Origin: Arenicola marina
Lineage: Eukaryota; Annelida; Polychaeta; Arenicolidae
NCBI GenBank assembly: GCA_964019135.1
Contig: OZ025249.1
Coordinates: 6,436,039 to 6,500,038 of the forward strand
Direction of reading: 5' to 3'
DNA: 64,000 bases
Position numbers and translations under genes: made by a program. Shown here in pieces: positions 37,303 to 50,300 of the stretch. How positions within the stretch are numbered: position 1 is the first letter of the stretch; each line of letters opens with the position of its first letter. The notes below the pieces were generated by a model, which saw only the letters and a program-made list of their open reading frames with translations, did not search any database and had not been told where the DNA came from.

Positions 37303-40300
37303 CCAATATGGACTATAGCGAAACGCCTCCGTGCCACTATATACCATCAATATGGACTATAGCGAAACGCCTCCGTGCCATTATATACCATCAATATGGA
37401 CTATAGCGAAACGCCTCCGTGCCACTATATACCATCAATATGGACTATAGCGAAACGCCTCCGTGCCATTATATACCATCAATATGGACTATAGCGAAAC
37501 GCCTCGGTGCCATTATATACCATCAATATGGACTATTGCGAAACGCCTCCGTGTCACTATATACCATCAATATGGACTATAGCGAAACGCCTCCGTGCCA
37601 TTATATACCATCAATATGGACTATTGCGAAACGCCTCCGTGCCAGTATATACCATCAATATGGACTATAGCGAAACGCCTCCGTGCCATTATATACCATC
37701 AATATGGACTATTGCGAAACGCCTCCGTGCCACTATATACAATCAATATGGACTATTATGAACCGCCCCCGTGTCACTATATACCATCAATATGGACTAT
37801 TGCGAAACGCTTCCGTGCCACTATATACCATCAATATGGACTATTACGAACCGCCTCCGTGCCACTATATACGATCAATATGGACTATTGCGAAACGCCT
37901 CCGTGCCACTATATACCATCAATATGGACTATTGCGAAACGCCTCCGTGCCACTATATACCATCAATATGGACTATTGCGAACGCCTCCGTGTCACTATA
38001 TACCATCAATATGGACTATTGCGAAACGCCTCCGTGTCACTGTATACCATCAATATGGACTATTGCGAAACGCCTCCGTGTCACTATATACCATCAATAT
38101 GGACTATTACGAAACGCCTCCGTGCCACTATATACCATCAATATGGACTATTGCGAAACGCCTCCGTGCCACTATATACCATCAATATGGACTATTAAGA
38201 ACCGCCCCCGTGTCACTATATACCATCAATATGGACTATTGCGAAACGCCTCCGTGCCACTATATACCATCAATATGGACTATTAAGAACCGCCCCCGTG
38301 TCACTATATACCATCAATATGGACTATTGCGAAACGCCTCCGTGCCACTATATACCATCAATATGGACTATTACGAACCGCCCCCGTGTCACTATATACC
38401 ATCAATATAGACTATTGCGAAACGCCTCCGTGCCACTATATACCATCAATATGGACTATTACGAACCGCCCCCGTGTCACTATATACCATCAATATGGAC
38501 TATTGCGAAACGCCTCCGTGCCACTATATACCATCAATATGGACTACTACGAACCGCCTCCGTGCCACTATATACCATCAATATGGACTATTAAGAACCG
38601 CCCCCGTGTCACTATATACCATCAATATGGACTATTGCGAAACGCCTCCGTGCCACTATATACCATCAATATGGACTATTACGAAACGTCTCCGTGCCAC
38701 TATATACAATCAATATGGACTATTATGAACCGCCCCCGTGTCACTATATACCATCAATATGGACTATTGCGAAACGCTTCCGTGCCACTATATACCATCA
38801 ATATGGACTATTACGAACCGCCTCCGTGCCACTATATACCATCAATATGGACTATTGCGAAACGCCTCCGTGCCACTATATACCATCAATATGGACTATA
38901 GCGAAACGCCTCCGTGCCACTATATACCATCAATATGGACTATAGCGAAACGCCTCCGTGCCAGTATATACCATCAATATGGACTATTACGAACCGCCTC
39001 CGTGCCACTATATACCATCAATATGGACTATAGCGAAACGCCTCCGTGCCAGTATATACCATCAATATGGACTATTGCGAAACGCCTCCGTGCCACTATA
39101 TACCATCAATATGGACTATTGCGAACGCCTCCGTGTCACTATATACCATCAATATGGACTATTGCGAAACGCCTCCGTGTCACTGTATACCATCAATATG
39201 GACTATTGCGAAACGCCTCCGTGTCACTATATACCATCAATATGGACTATTACGAAACGCCTCCGTGCCACTATATACCATCAATATGGACTATTGCGAA
39301 ACGCCTCCGTGCCACTATATACCATCAATATGGACTATTAAGAACCGCCCCCGTGTCACTATATACCATCAATATGGACTATTGCGAAACGCCTCCGTGC
39401 CACTATATACCATCAATATGGACTATTATGAACCGCCCCCGTGTCACTATATACCATCAATATAGACTATTGCGAAACGCCTCCGTGCCACTATATACCA
39501 TCAATATGGACTATTACGAACCGCCCCCGTGTCACTATATACCATCAATATGGACTATTGCGAAACGCCTCCGTGCCACTATATACCATCAATATGGACT
39601 ATTATGAACCGCCCCCGTGTCACTATATACCATCAATATGGACTATTGCGAAACGCTTCCGTGCCACTATATACCATCAATATGGACTATTACGAACCGC
39701 CTCCGTGCCACTATATACCATCAATATGGACTATTGCGAAACGCCTCCGTGCCACTATATACCATCAATATGGACTATTGCGAAACGCCTCCGTGCCACT
39801 ATATACCATCAATATGGACTATTGCGAAACGCCTCCGTGCCACTATATATCAATATGGACTATTGCGAAACGCCTCCGTGCCACTATATACCATCAATAT
39901 GGACTATTGCGAAACGCCTCCGTGCCACTATATACCATCAATATGGACTATTACGAACCGCCTCCGTGCCACTATATACCATCAATATGGACTATTGCGA
40001 AACGCCTCCGTGCCACTATATACCATCAATATGGACTATTATGAACCGCCCCCGTGTCACTATATACCATCAATATGGACTATTGCGAAACGCTTCCGTG
40101 CCACTATATACCATCAATATGGACTATTACGAACCGCCTCCGTGCCACTATATATCATCAATATGGACTATTGCGAAACGCCTCCGTGCCACTATATACC
40201 ATCAATATGGACTATTGCGAAACGCCTCCGTGCCACTATATACCATCAATATGGACTATTGCGAAACGCCTCCGTGCCACTATATATCAATATGGACTAT

Positions 40301-40372
40301 TGCGAAACGCCTCCGTGCCACTATATACCATCAATATGGACTATTGCGAAACGCCTCCGTGCCACTATATAC
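37303..40372. repeat. Minisatellite, 44-bp unit, about 70 copies (3.1 kb), with block duplications
   Basis: The unit contains ccgtgccactatataccatc followed by aatatggactattgcgaaacgcct. A unit missing one A (gcgaacgcc) at 37978 recurs at 39121, 1,143 bp away, within a matching string of variants. A unit with tatag at 38406 recurs at 39461. A unit missing a few bases (tatatatcaa) at 39844 recurs at 40281. These fixed offsets show duplication of blocks of 10 to 26 units. All three plus frames are partly open. Confidence 0.97.
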
Positions 40373-40917
40373 TTGGCAGAAACAAAGCAGCAAACTCGCC
40401 TGGAACTATCAACACCTGCTAACCCCAAAACACAATAACACGGATGCCGATATAGCAAATGCTTACTCCGTCGAATGCCGTTAGAGTTATACCCACCATA
40501 TAACCACTCAAGCCTACAGCATCATCCGGGGGATACCACAAAAAGGTGCTTGGAATGCGGTGAGGTGCCGGGAGGGGGTGGGGGGGGCGGGGTGGAATAA
40601 ACGGTGTCACAACTTCAAAACTGACCAAAGGTCAGAGCTTTGATTTAAGATCCAAATCTAGACTGACCAATTTCGACAGCATATGTGACATGTTACAATT
40701 CATATCAAATTGCTTACGACGCTATACCTAGTGTATGTTTTGCACATTTTGACTGATGTATTTGCTTACGATGGATTATGCATAATAATACATAAAAACA
40801 ATGACCAAAGGATTGACCGTTTATTGAGGCCAGAAGTGTGTGTGTGGGGGGGGGGGGGGGGGGGGGGAGTGCCCATAAACGCGAATCTTCTGAAACCGAA
40901 GTCATGACAATTGTTTT
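40373..40917. other. Unannotated sequence with a long poly-G tract
   Basis: No gene recognised. 40846-40867 is a run of 22 G, and a shorter G-rich patch lies at 40569-40592. Confidence 0.45.
40846..40867. repeat. Poly-G tract (22 bp)
   Basis: Run of 22 G preceded by a short GT repeat, about 50 bp before the LINE fragment. Confidence 0.95.
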
Positions 40918-41742
40918 TTGTCCGAGGTTGAACTGGTAGAGAAATATGGGGTAAATTTACACTTTCTGGAGTATTATAGTATTAGACAAGCAATTCCTCG
41001 TGGCTGGAGAACACGCCTGCAAAATAGAAATTGTCTCCAGTCCTTGCACCATTTGGATCTTTTATCTCTTTCGTGTAAATCTCTCTACGATATACTTTCT
41101 TCTCGCTCATCAAGATGTGTACAGATGAACAAGTGGCTTGATGTATTTTCGTTCCACGAATCAGATTGGGGCAAAATATGTTCCCTGCCTTTTAAATGTA
41201 CCTTTGAAACCAAACTACAATCCTTTCAATATTCAATCCTTTACAGGTTTGCTCCCCACAACAAATATCTAAACACAATTGGGCTGGCGGAGAGTGGTTT
41301 GTGTGATTCATGCTCAGGGGTAGATACACTCATTCACAGATTCAGCGACTGTATCGCAGTACGTAGATTCTGGAATGCCCTCACAGTGTGGTGGCACCTA
41401 GCCACATCTGATACTGTAGCTGCTTCTACTAAGACAATCATTTTAGGATCCTACGATAAACCGGTCTATTCCATAAATAGTGCGTTCCTTTTAGCCAAAT
41501 ATTATATTCACGTATGTAAGTGTAAATCTGATCCTATCAGGCTAAATTCTTATATATCCAAGCTAAAATATCATATAACAAACGAGCAGTATATCTTGTG
41601 TAAAAAAAATCAGTTACAAGTCTTCATCTCTCGATGGGAGAAACTTTTATTTCTTATATCCTAATTGCCATGTATGTGTTAATGTATTACCACAATCTCT
41701 TCTCATGTCTGTAACGCATCAAGGAAAAAAAAAAAAAAAAAT
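40918..41742 (+). mobile_element. 5'-truncated L1-like LINE: C-terminal end of the reverse transcriptase protein, 3' tail and poly-A
   Basis: An uninterrupted frame of 248 codons (40918-41664) encodes the region after the reverse transcriptase domain of L1/Tx1-type LINE proteins. The clearest part is LQSFQYSILYRFAPHNKYLN, followed shortly by a CDSC motif, a histidine, a DC pair and a FWN motif. This is the usual Cys-His pattern near the C-terminus of these proteins. The frame ends with TAA, followed by about 60 bp of 3' sequence and an A run at 41725-41742. The enzyme and endonuclease domains are absent, as in typical 5' truncation. The lack of stops or frameshifts suggests fairly recent insertion. 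I could not see a target-site duplication, and the exact 5' end is uncertain. Confidence 0.85.
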
Positions 41743-42074
41743 CATTTCAACTGAAATGATGTCATCTCTTAAATTATGTATGGCTTTTAATGAGTAATAA
41801 TGCCTAAGTCAGTATTTCCATCCATATAATTAGAGACGACAACTTCAATAGCTTAGAGTGAGGCTGATGCAGTTATGATACAATGGACACCCTATATAGT
41901 GAGTCTCACGCCGTGATTCATGTATTCAATGTTGTTTTTCTTGCAGACCGTTGAGCTAATCAGCCGTAAATAGCGCCTGAAATAGACACGGCTTTGTCTG
42001 GTCAATATTACAGTCCGAGCCATCCGCAACGACCAGCCCCCTGAGGTGAATCGGGGTGGGGGGAGGTGGTGGGC
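41743..42074. other. Unannotated sequence
   Basis: AT-rich, with no recognised feature between the LINE and the GC-rich array. Confidence 0.4.
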
Positions 42075-42330
42075 CGGGTGAGCCGTGGATAGCCGGGGAG
42101 GGGCAAGGAGGGGCGCAGAGGGCCGGGGTGGGCCGGGGTGGGCCGGGGAGGGCCGGGGTGGGCCGGGGAGGGGCGGGGAGGGGCGGCGTGGGCCGGGGAG
42201 GGGCGGGGAGGGCCGGGGAGGGCCGGTGAGGGGCGCGGAGGGGCGGAGAGGGCCGGGATGGGCCGGAGTGGGCCGGGGAGGGCCGGGGTGGGCCGGGGAG
42301 GGTCAGGGAGGGGCGGGTAGGGCCGAAGAG
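42075..42330. repeat. GC-rich decamer array
   Basis: The sequence is built from gggccggggt, gggccgggga and gggcggggag decamers, about 25 in a row. The composition is over 85 percent G plus C with strong strand asymmetry. The proline/glycine-rich frames across it on both strands are by-products. Confidence 0.93.
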
Positions 42331-42634
42331 CGGGGGGGGTGGAATTGACATTGGCCGGGTCTCGGAACAGAGGTGTTCCCACGAATAGTAATGCCCTCTG
42401 GCACCCCTTCACGTGCCCATTAGACCCCGGAAGCCCGCCCCTCCCCCTAATCCCTCCCCTTTCAGGCCTTTCCACCCCGCCATTCAGTCACCCCCTTCCC
42501 TCCCACCCTACGTCGCCAGCCCCCGTGACCCCATTCACAAACAACCCACTTCTACCCCAGAAGTACCCACCGGACCCCCTCCGCTACCATAACAACCCAA
42601 CGCCCTTCCCCCGAGATATCCATCACATTGCTCA

Positions 42635-42655
42635 CCCCCCCCCCCCCCCCCCCCC
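42635..42655. repeat. Poly-C tract (21 bp)
   Basis: Run of 21 C in a broadly C-rich region. Confidence 0.92.
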
Positions 42656-43812
42656 TGCTCTCCCTCCTCTTCTCCACTCCACTCCGGTCCCTAAAGGCAT
42701 CCACCGTGTCGGCCATCGGCCAACCAGCTCGTGTCCCTCCCCATCCACGCACCCTCCCCCTTCCTCGCCCCCCTCCACCCCCCCTTCCGCAGCTCACCAC
42801 CCTCATCGCCCCTTCCCCTTAACCAGTCGACCCCCTACTTCAGCCCACACCACCCCGCCCCCTCCGAAATTTCCACCCACACATACACCTCCTAACCTCA
42901 CCTCATTTTGCAGTCCCTCAGCAGCCTCTGCCCCCTCCCCCCCCCCCCGACCCACCCGGCCCCTCCCCCCCCGGCGCCTCCCCCACCCCTTGGTTCACCC
43001 CGGCGATGGCCCCAAGCCGGGCCATTCAACAAACACTGGCCAGTCCGACATCAATATGATCAATACACCATTTAACGCACAAGCATCTCTCTCCCAGACT
43101 CCGCGCAACCAGCAATAATTTGCCGCGTCGAGGCGGCCCTGTGTACAACAAAGCAGTGACACACGGTCCATAACGAGCCGGGACCAAGTGCCCCTACCTC
43201 CCTACCTGGGTAACAAGCCAAACCCTCCCCTCTCGACACCATAACCCTCCCACTAAACCCCGCCCCCGGGGCGACCCTCTCACCCCAGAGCGCCCCACCC
43301 AACGCGGTGACTTCTCTCTCCAACTCACGTCGGATAGCGACACGGGAGACAACGCGAGATTAAATGTGGAGATGGCTTCCTAGATTGATGCTTGTTTCTT
43401 CGCATGTCATATAATATGAAATGGCTTATGCGGTGACCACACCAAATCGTAAACACGAGGCAAAATATTGACGAAAAAAAACCTACAACAATAACCCCGG
43501 ATGTAAACAGTATTGGCTTTATTAGGATTTCTGCTTGGCTTTGGGGGAACATCGGAATTCGTGGCATCACCGCGGACCGGGCCAGTACAGGAAGTGGATC
43601 CCGGTCCTTGGCCGGATCAGGGCAGAGGCGCCGCAGGAAATCCATCACCCACTCCCGGCGGCTGCACAGTGGATTAGTAGGCAAAAAGTGCAAAAATCAC
43701 CGGCCGTCATTTAACTCACGACCCGAGTGAGAGGATCAGAGAGAGTCATGGAGATAGTGGAGAACCCAGAGGTATATAGCACAGGGGCGGTAGGAAGGGT
43801 ACATGTGTGTGT

Positions 43813-43828
43813 GGGGGGGGGGGGGGGG
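43813..43828. repeat. Poly-G tract (16 bp)
   Basis: Run of 16 G preceded by a GT repeat, like the tract at 40846-40867. Confidence 0.92.
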
Positions 43829-44223
43829 TGGATTGCAGAGAGAGATTTCACTCACTCAGACTTCAAATTATATGGAAGCCGGCATCGGTGCTGCCGGGTG
43901 TTAGAGGGCAATGATTTATAAGACAGGTTGTGTGGTGATTTTCCATTCTACATGATTCGCAAAGCCGGTTTCGCCAGTCGAGAGCGGTGTCCGGTCTAGT
44001 CCAGCGTTAAACACTGATTTAGACGGTCGGATTCTGTCGCTGATTTGCCATCAGCCGTTCCCCGTGGATGGGGCGTTAGGGCGTTGAGACAGGAGCTGTC
44101 TGAGGTCAGATCACAGTGATAAAATCGCCGTAACCCTCACCATTAGACACACGAGCCCCCCATTTCTCCTCCCCTTCCGGGTGACGCTGCATGCTCTAAG
44201 TAGATGTCTTTTGTTCCTTCCAG

Positions 44224-44358
44224 ACTCACGAGCTAACGCTGGTTATGCCACCGAGCGGCTCTTCAAAGCGAACCGGAAGTGGGCGTGGCTTGGCGCGGAT
44301 AGGAGGGCCAAAAGCGTCTTCTTCCCCGGGCTCAAGCGATGGTCTCTACGGAATTGAG
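44224..44358 (+). CDS. Exon 1 (first recognised) with probable start codon
   Basis: A strong acceptor (gatgtcttttgttccttccag) precedes 44224 and a donor, gtaatt, follows 44358. The frame from ATG at 44245 reads MPPSGSSKRTGSGRGLARIG and ends LYGIE, giving 38 codons and phase 0 at the donor. The frame is also open upstream of the ATG to the acceptor, so an earlier exon could add residues. The ATG has a weak context (gttATGc). The peptide is basic and low in complexity, with no targeting signal visible. Confidence 0.65.
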
Positions 44359-47300
44359 GTAATTACGAACAAATGTCACCCGCTCCTGGCGTGAGATCTT
44401 TCATTTCTTTTCCTCAACCGTATAAATTAGATCGCATCTCAGAAGTCATTATGCAACACGAATTCTTTTTGGTTGGTTATGTAGGACATTTTAACCACTT
44501 TTGGATATATCGCGTCGATGGGAGAAGGAAGGGAGAGTAGAGCCATGTCTCCGGGGGTATCCCCCTACTCTTTACGAAGAAAGACATGGGCTCTTTTTCC
44601 TGCGACCACACGGACATGGCCACAGGTGACCAGAGCACTGAGTGCGAAGCGCTCTAGCCCACTGAGCTATCGCGCCGGCCCCCGAATTCTTTCAGGAGTT
44701 GACGATGATATTACTGGGTTGACGATGATATCAGACATTTTTCTGTACCTGACGTTGATAATGTAGCACGTTTTGCTGTCTCTATTATCTATAGTGTATT
44801 CCTCATTACTGCTCTCTACTGTACTGGCAATGCTAGTATGAACCTTATTACTGTTATCTACCGTTCTAACAATGCGTATCCAATAAAACTGATATTTGAG
44901 GCACTGATGGTTATAAACGAAATACCTTGCGTTTGCTTTGATCATATACTTTGATGGCGCTCCGTGGCTTTACAAGTGGCAAGTGACATTTGTGGACGTG
45001 ATTAGGTTGGGACATGCACAATACCGGGATATACATATTCAGCCACGCGTGTCCAGCTCAGCTCACGTCTGTCCAGTTCAGCCCACGTCTGTCCAGCTCA
45101 GCCCACGTCTGTCCAGCTCAGCCCACGCGCGTCCAGCTCAGCCAACGTCTGTCCAGCTCAGCCCACATCTGTCCTGCTGAGCCGACATCTGTCCGGCTCA
45201 GCCCACGTGTGTCCTGCTCAGCCCACGCGTGTCTAGCTCAGCCCACGCGTGTCCAGCTCAGCCCACGTCTGCCCTGCTCAGCTTACGCGTGTCCAGCTCA
45301 GCCCACGTCTGTCCTGCTCAGCCCACGCGTGTCCAGCTCAGCCCACGTCTGTCCATCTCAGCCCGCGCGTGTCTTGCTCAGTCCACGCGTGTCCTGCACA
45401 GCCCGCGCGTGTCTTGCTCAGCCCACGCGTGTACAGCTCAGCCCACGCGTGTACAGCTCAGCCCACGCGTGTCCTGCTCGGCCCACGTCTGTCCAGCTCA
45501 GCCCGCGCGTGTCTTGCTCAGCCCACGCGTGTCCTGCTCAGCCCGCGCGTGTCCTGCTCAGCCCACGCGTGACCTGATCAGCCCACGTATGTCTGGCTCA
45601 GCACACGCGTGTCCTGCTCAGCCCACGTGTGACCTGCTCAGCCCGCGCGTGTCCTGCTCAGCCCACGCGTGTCCTGCTCAGCCCACGTCTGTCCAGCTCA
45701 GCCCGCGCGTGTCCTGCTCAGCCCACGTGTGTCCTGCTCAGCCCACGCGTGATCTGCTTAGCCCACGTGTGTCCAGCTCAGCACACGCGTGTCCAGCTCA
45801 GCCCACGTCTGTTCTGCTCAGCCCACGCGTGTCCTGCTCAGCCCGCGCGTGTCCTGCTCAGCGCACGTGTGACCTGCTCAGCCCAAGCGTGACCTGATCA
45901 GCCCACGTGTGTCTGGCTCAGCACACTCGTGTCCTGCTCAGCCCACGCGTGTCCTGCTCAGCCCACGTCTTTCGAGCTCAGCCCGCGCGTGTCCTGCTCA
46001 GCCCACGTGTGACCTGCTCAGCCCACGCGTGACCTGCTCAGCCCACGTGTGTACGGCTCAGCACACGCGTGTCCTGCTCAGCCCACGCGTGTCCAGCTCA
46101 GCCCACGCGTGTCTTGCTCAGCCCAGGCGTGTCTTGCTCAGCCGACGTCTGTCGTGTGATGCTTGCTTACGGTGCCGCTCTTTACCCCACAGCCGCCGCG
46201 GAGGACAGGGAAGTTCCGGCGCGCCCCCAAGTCCACAGCCGAGGTAGCAGGTAAGTGTGGAGCCAGCGGAGGGGGGGGGGGCGGAGGGAGGGGAACGGGT
46301 TATTTATATATGTTATATGTGGTAGGTTTGGGCAGTTGGTGCGGTTAGGACAGGTATTCAGATTAGGACCCGGACTTAAAATAAGTCCTCCATGTGAGTT
46401 AGTTGGGAATCGATGTTTTTTCCTGTCTTTCTTCCAAGTAAGGGCGAACCATTGTTTCCACATAGCTGACGCCCAAGGTTTACAACAATAAAACAGTTCT
46501 TCAATACATCATCACATTGAAACATGCATGTCTTGGTCGACATTGGCTCGTTATTAGTGGATACCCCCTATTAAAGTACTGTTATGACGTCATCCTGTTG
46601 TCCAAACTGTACATTAATTTTCAAGAATGTACTGTTTTAGCGAGCTGATAAATTGCGATTGACTCGGAGACCAATCTATTTTCCTGTTGAACAATCTTCC
46701 TTCTGTTACGAAATCGACAATCGCAGTCAAAGCCAATCATGAGCAATAAGCGAGCTTCTCTGAAACAAGTCACCACCATAATGGAAGATGAACTGGAAGC
46801 TTGACGCCCGATGGAAAGCCCCAGCAAAAACAGATACACATCTCTCTTCAAAACAACCATAGATCACAAATTAATTTTTAGGAACTGAATTTGAGATCAT
46901 ATGTAATTCGTATGCAAAACACATACCGACATTTCCTTATATCCTATAATCGCACTAGAAATAATTTTCATTTCTCTTGAATCCCACGGAACTCCTTTTC
47001 GAAAGCGTATCCTATCCATCAACAACGCACTGGGTGCTCCTGGTTTCAAACGACATCGCTGCGTATCATATCCTTCCAGTATACAATAATTTGAACGATT
47101 ATACACGATTATACACTACTTCAGTCTTGCAATCTGTTGATGAACTAAACTGACTTATGGCTGCAGGGTCCGACGTTATTCCATGTCAGGGCGAACCGTT
47201 GTTTTAGCTTAGTTCACTTATAATTCAAGACTACGATTGCTACAATAATACATTTCGGGGTTTCTAACATGGAAGATGGACGGACTTCAGTCAGTTTTTT

Positions 47301-50300
47301 TATTGGTTTCGGAAGCGAGAGATGCAATGTACATCTTAAAAGAACTCCTATTCACACTTCGTGGAACAGACGAGTCTCACCGTACTTTAAGTCAGAGAAT
47401 CCCGTGTAACAATTCATTCTCGAAAAGTTATGTACTCGGCTTGCGCCTCGTACATTCTTTTTCAAGAATGTACTGTTACATGGGCATTCTCCTTACCTTA
47501 AAGTACTGCTATGACGTCATTCTATTGTCTAAACTGTACAATTATTTTCACGAATGTACTGTTTTAGCGAGCTGATAAATTGCGATTGACTCAAGGAGAC
47601 CAAACAATTTTTCTGTTGAACAATCGTCCTTCTATTACGAAATCGACAATCGCAGTCAATGCTAATCATGAGCAATAAGTGAGCTTGTCTAAAACAGGTC
47701 ACAACCACAATGGATGATGAACTGGAAACTTGACGGCCGATGGAAAGCCCAAGCAAAAACAGATACAAATTTCTCATCAAAACAAGCATAGATCACAAAA
47801 TCCCCTAAAAAAGCTGAATTTGAGATCATATGTAATTCATATGTAAAATACATACCGACATTTCCTTATATCCTATAATCACACTAGAAATCATGTTTCT
47901 TTCTCGTGAAGCCCACGAAACTCGTTTGCAAAGCATATCCTATCCATCAACAACGCACTGGGTGTGACTTGTTTCAAACACCATGGCAACATCGCTGCGT
48001 ATCATATCCTTTCAGTATCCAATAATTTGAACCATTGTATCCTATTCCACATTTAAATGACCATTATGGTCTGTATAAGGACACATAATCTATGCGAAGT
48101 ATCCTACGCGCCTTAATGCGAAACACGACTTCATTCATGCAATCTGAAGTACCCATGAATGGCCGCGCCTCCTCCGTCGTTCTCACCCATGAGAGAAGCC
48201 CCTTACCAGCCGGTGCGCAAGAAAACAAAGTCTTTAGACCGACGCTGTTCCAATAGTTTTCAACGGGGCTTAACTAAATTACGTCACCGTTCATCCTTGG
48301 GTATTAAGTGGTGACGCTGCTAAGTAATCTGCCTCATTGGTGGTCCCTTTATTGTGTATATGCGGAAATTCCTTCTTCAAGGCCCTTCCACCGATGGCCA
48401 CACCGTCCGCCTCCATTCGTGTTGATCATTTGTACTTCCGGCCTAGTTCTTCGGGGTCAGTACGTAGTTCGCACATTCATCGCACGCTCGAGTTGCAGAA
48501 CACGTGCACTAGAACCATTGTTGACAATGGAAGACCGAAACTTTTGTGTGGTCTGTCGAGATGAATTTCAGCGTACCACAAGAGGTTTTTGGAGGTGATA
48601 GTTCAGAAAAGCAAGTAATGTAGCACAAATCATAATTTACCCATACACGCTCAACTTTATCGTCACGCACACATGAAAAGTTTGTTTCGCCTTTAAGGGA
48701 TACAACCACTTTAACGACTTCACAACCACTTTCAAATCAACCATCCTTTATTATTGGCTGCATTACTGTGATGGTCCAGCCAAAATGCGAACAATAATTC
48801 GGTGAAACACACCAAACAAACACGGACAATTTAGACGCACGTGTTCTGCAACTCGAGCGTCTGATGAATTTATTTCTTATGTGCGATCTACGCACTGACC
48901 CCGAAGAACTAGGCCGGAAGTACAAATGATCAACACGAATGGAGGCGGACGGTGTGGCCATCGGGGGAAGGGCCTTGAAGAAGGAATTTCCGCATATACA
49001 CAATAAAGGGACCACCAATGAAGCAGATTTCTTAGCAGCGTCATCACTTAATACCCAAGGATGAACGGTGACGTAATTTAGTTAAGCCCCGTTGAAAACT
49101 ATTGCAACAGCGTCGGTCTAAAGACTTTGTTTTCTTGCGCACCGGCTGGTAAGGGGCTTCTCTCATGGGTGAGGACGACGGAGGAGGCGAGGCCATTCAT
49201 GGGTAAATCTGAAGATGAACTAAACTGACTTGTGGCTGCAGCGTCCTACGTTCTTCCATGTCAGGGCGAACCACTGTTTCAGCTTAGCTCACGTATGACT
49301 CAAGTTTACCACTGCTACAACAATACATTTCGTGGGTTCTCAGATAGAATATGAACCGACTTCAGGCAGCTATTTTATTGCTTTCGGAAGCGAGAGATGC
49401 AATGTACATCTTAAAAGAACTCTTATTCGCGCTTCATGGACCAGGTGAGGCTCACCGACCGTACTTTAAGTCAGAGAATACCCGTGTAACGGTTCATGCT
49501 TGAAAAGATATGCACTCGGCTTGCGCCTCGTACATTCTGTTTCAAGAATGTACTGTTACATGGGCATCCTCCTTACCCTAAAGTACTGCTATGACGTCAT
49601 TCTATTGTCTAAACTGTACATTAATTTTCACGAATCTACTGTTTTAGCGAGCTGATAAATTGCGATTGACTCAAGGATACCAAGAAAATTTTCTGTTTAA
49701 CATTTGTCCTTCTGTTACGAAATCGACAATCGCAGTCAATGCCCGTCATGAGCAATAAGTGAGCTTGTCGGAAATAGGTCACAATCACAATGGATGATGA
49801 ACTGGAAGCTTGATGCCCGATGGAAAGCCCCAGCAGAAACAGATACAAATTTCTCATCAAAACAAGCATCACAAAATCCACTTTAAAAACTGAATTTGAG
49901 ATCATGTTATTCATATGCAAAATACATACCGACATTTCCTTATATTCTATAATCACACTAGAAATCATTTTTCTTTCTCGTGAATCATGCAAAGCGTATC
50001 CTATCCATTAAAAAGGCACTGGGGGTTACTTGTTTCAAACACCATGGCATCATCGCTGCGTATCATATCCTTTCAGTATCCAATAATTTGAACGATTGTA
50101 TCATATTCCACATTCAAATGACCACTCTCGTCTGTATAATGACACATAATCCCTGCAAAGTAGCCTACGCGCCTTGATTCGAAACACGACTTCATTCATT
50201 CAATTTGAAGATAAACTAAACTGACTTGTGGCTGCAGCGTCCGACGTTCTTCCATGTCAGGGCGAACCGCTGTTTTAGCTTAGCTCACGTATGACTCAAG

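Larger units (their letters stand above)
42331..44223. other. Unannotated, C-rich sequence upstream of the first recognised exon
   Basis: 42420-43300 is C-rich and pyrimidine-biased, with a C run at 42635-42655. A 259-codon plus-strand frame (42339-43118) of mostly Pro, Ser and Thr reflects this bias. 43813-43828 is a G run. A promoter or 5' exon of the gene to the right may lie here or further left, but I cannot point to one. Confidence 0.45.

Noticed and set aside
37303..40372. CRISPR-like regular array
   Set aside because: There are no unique spacers. The whole 44-bp period is conserved, no cas-like genes are present, and the DNA is animal.
40710..40907. Short frame running into a poly-Gly stretch
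   Set aside because: The glycine run is the poly-G tract, and there is no other support.
42339..43118. Proline-rich protein of 259 codons
   Set aside because: The frame follows from C-rich DNA, includes a 21-bp poly-C run and has no splice or domain support.
48308..48598. Short frame inside the foldback element as a transposase
   Set aside because: It lies largely in the inverted repeat, is mirrored in the other arm and has no catalytic motif.
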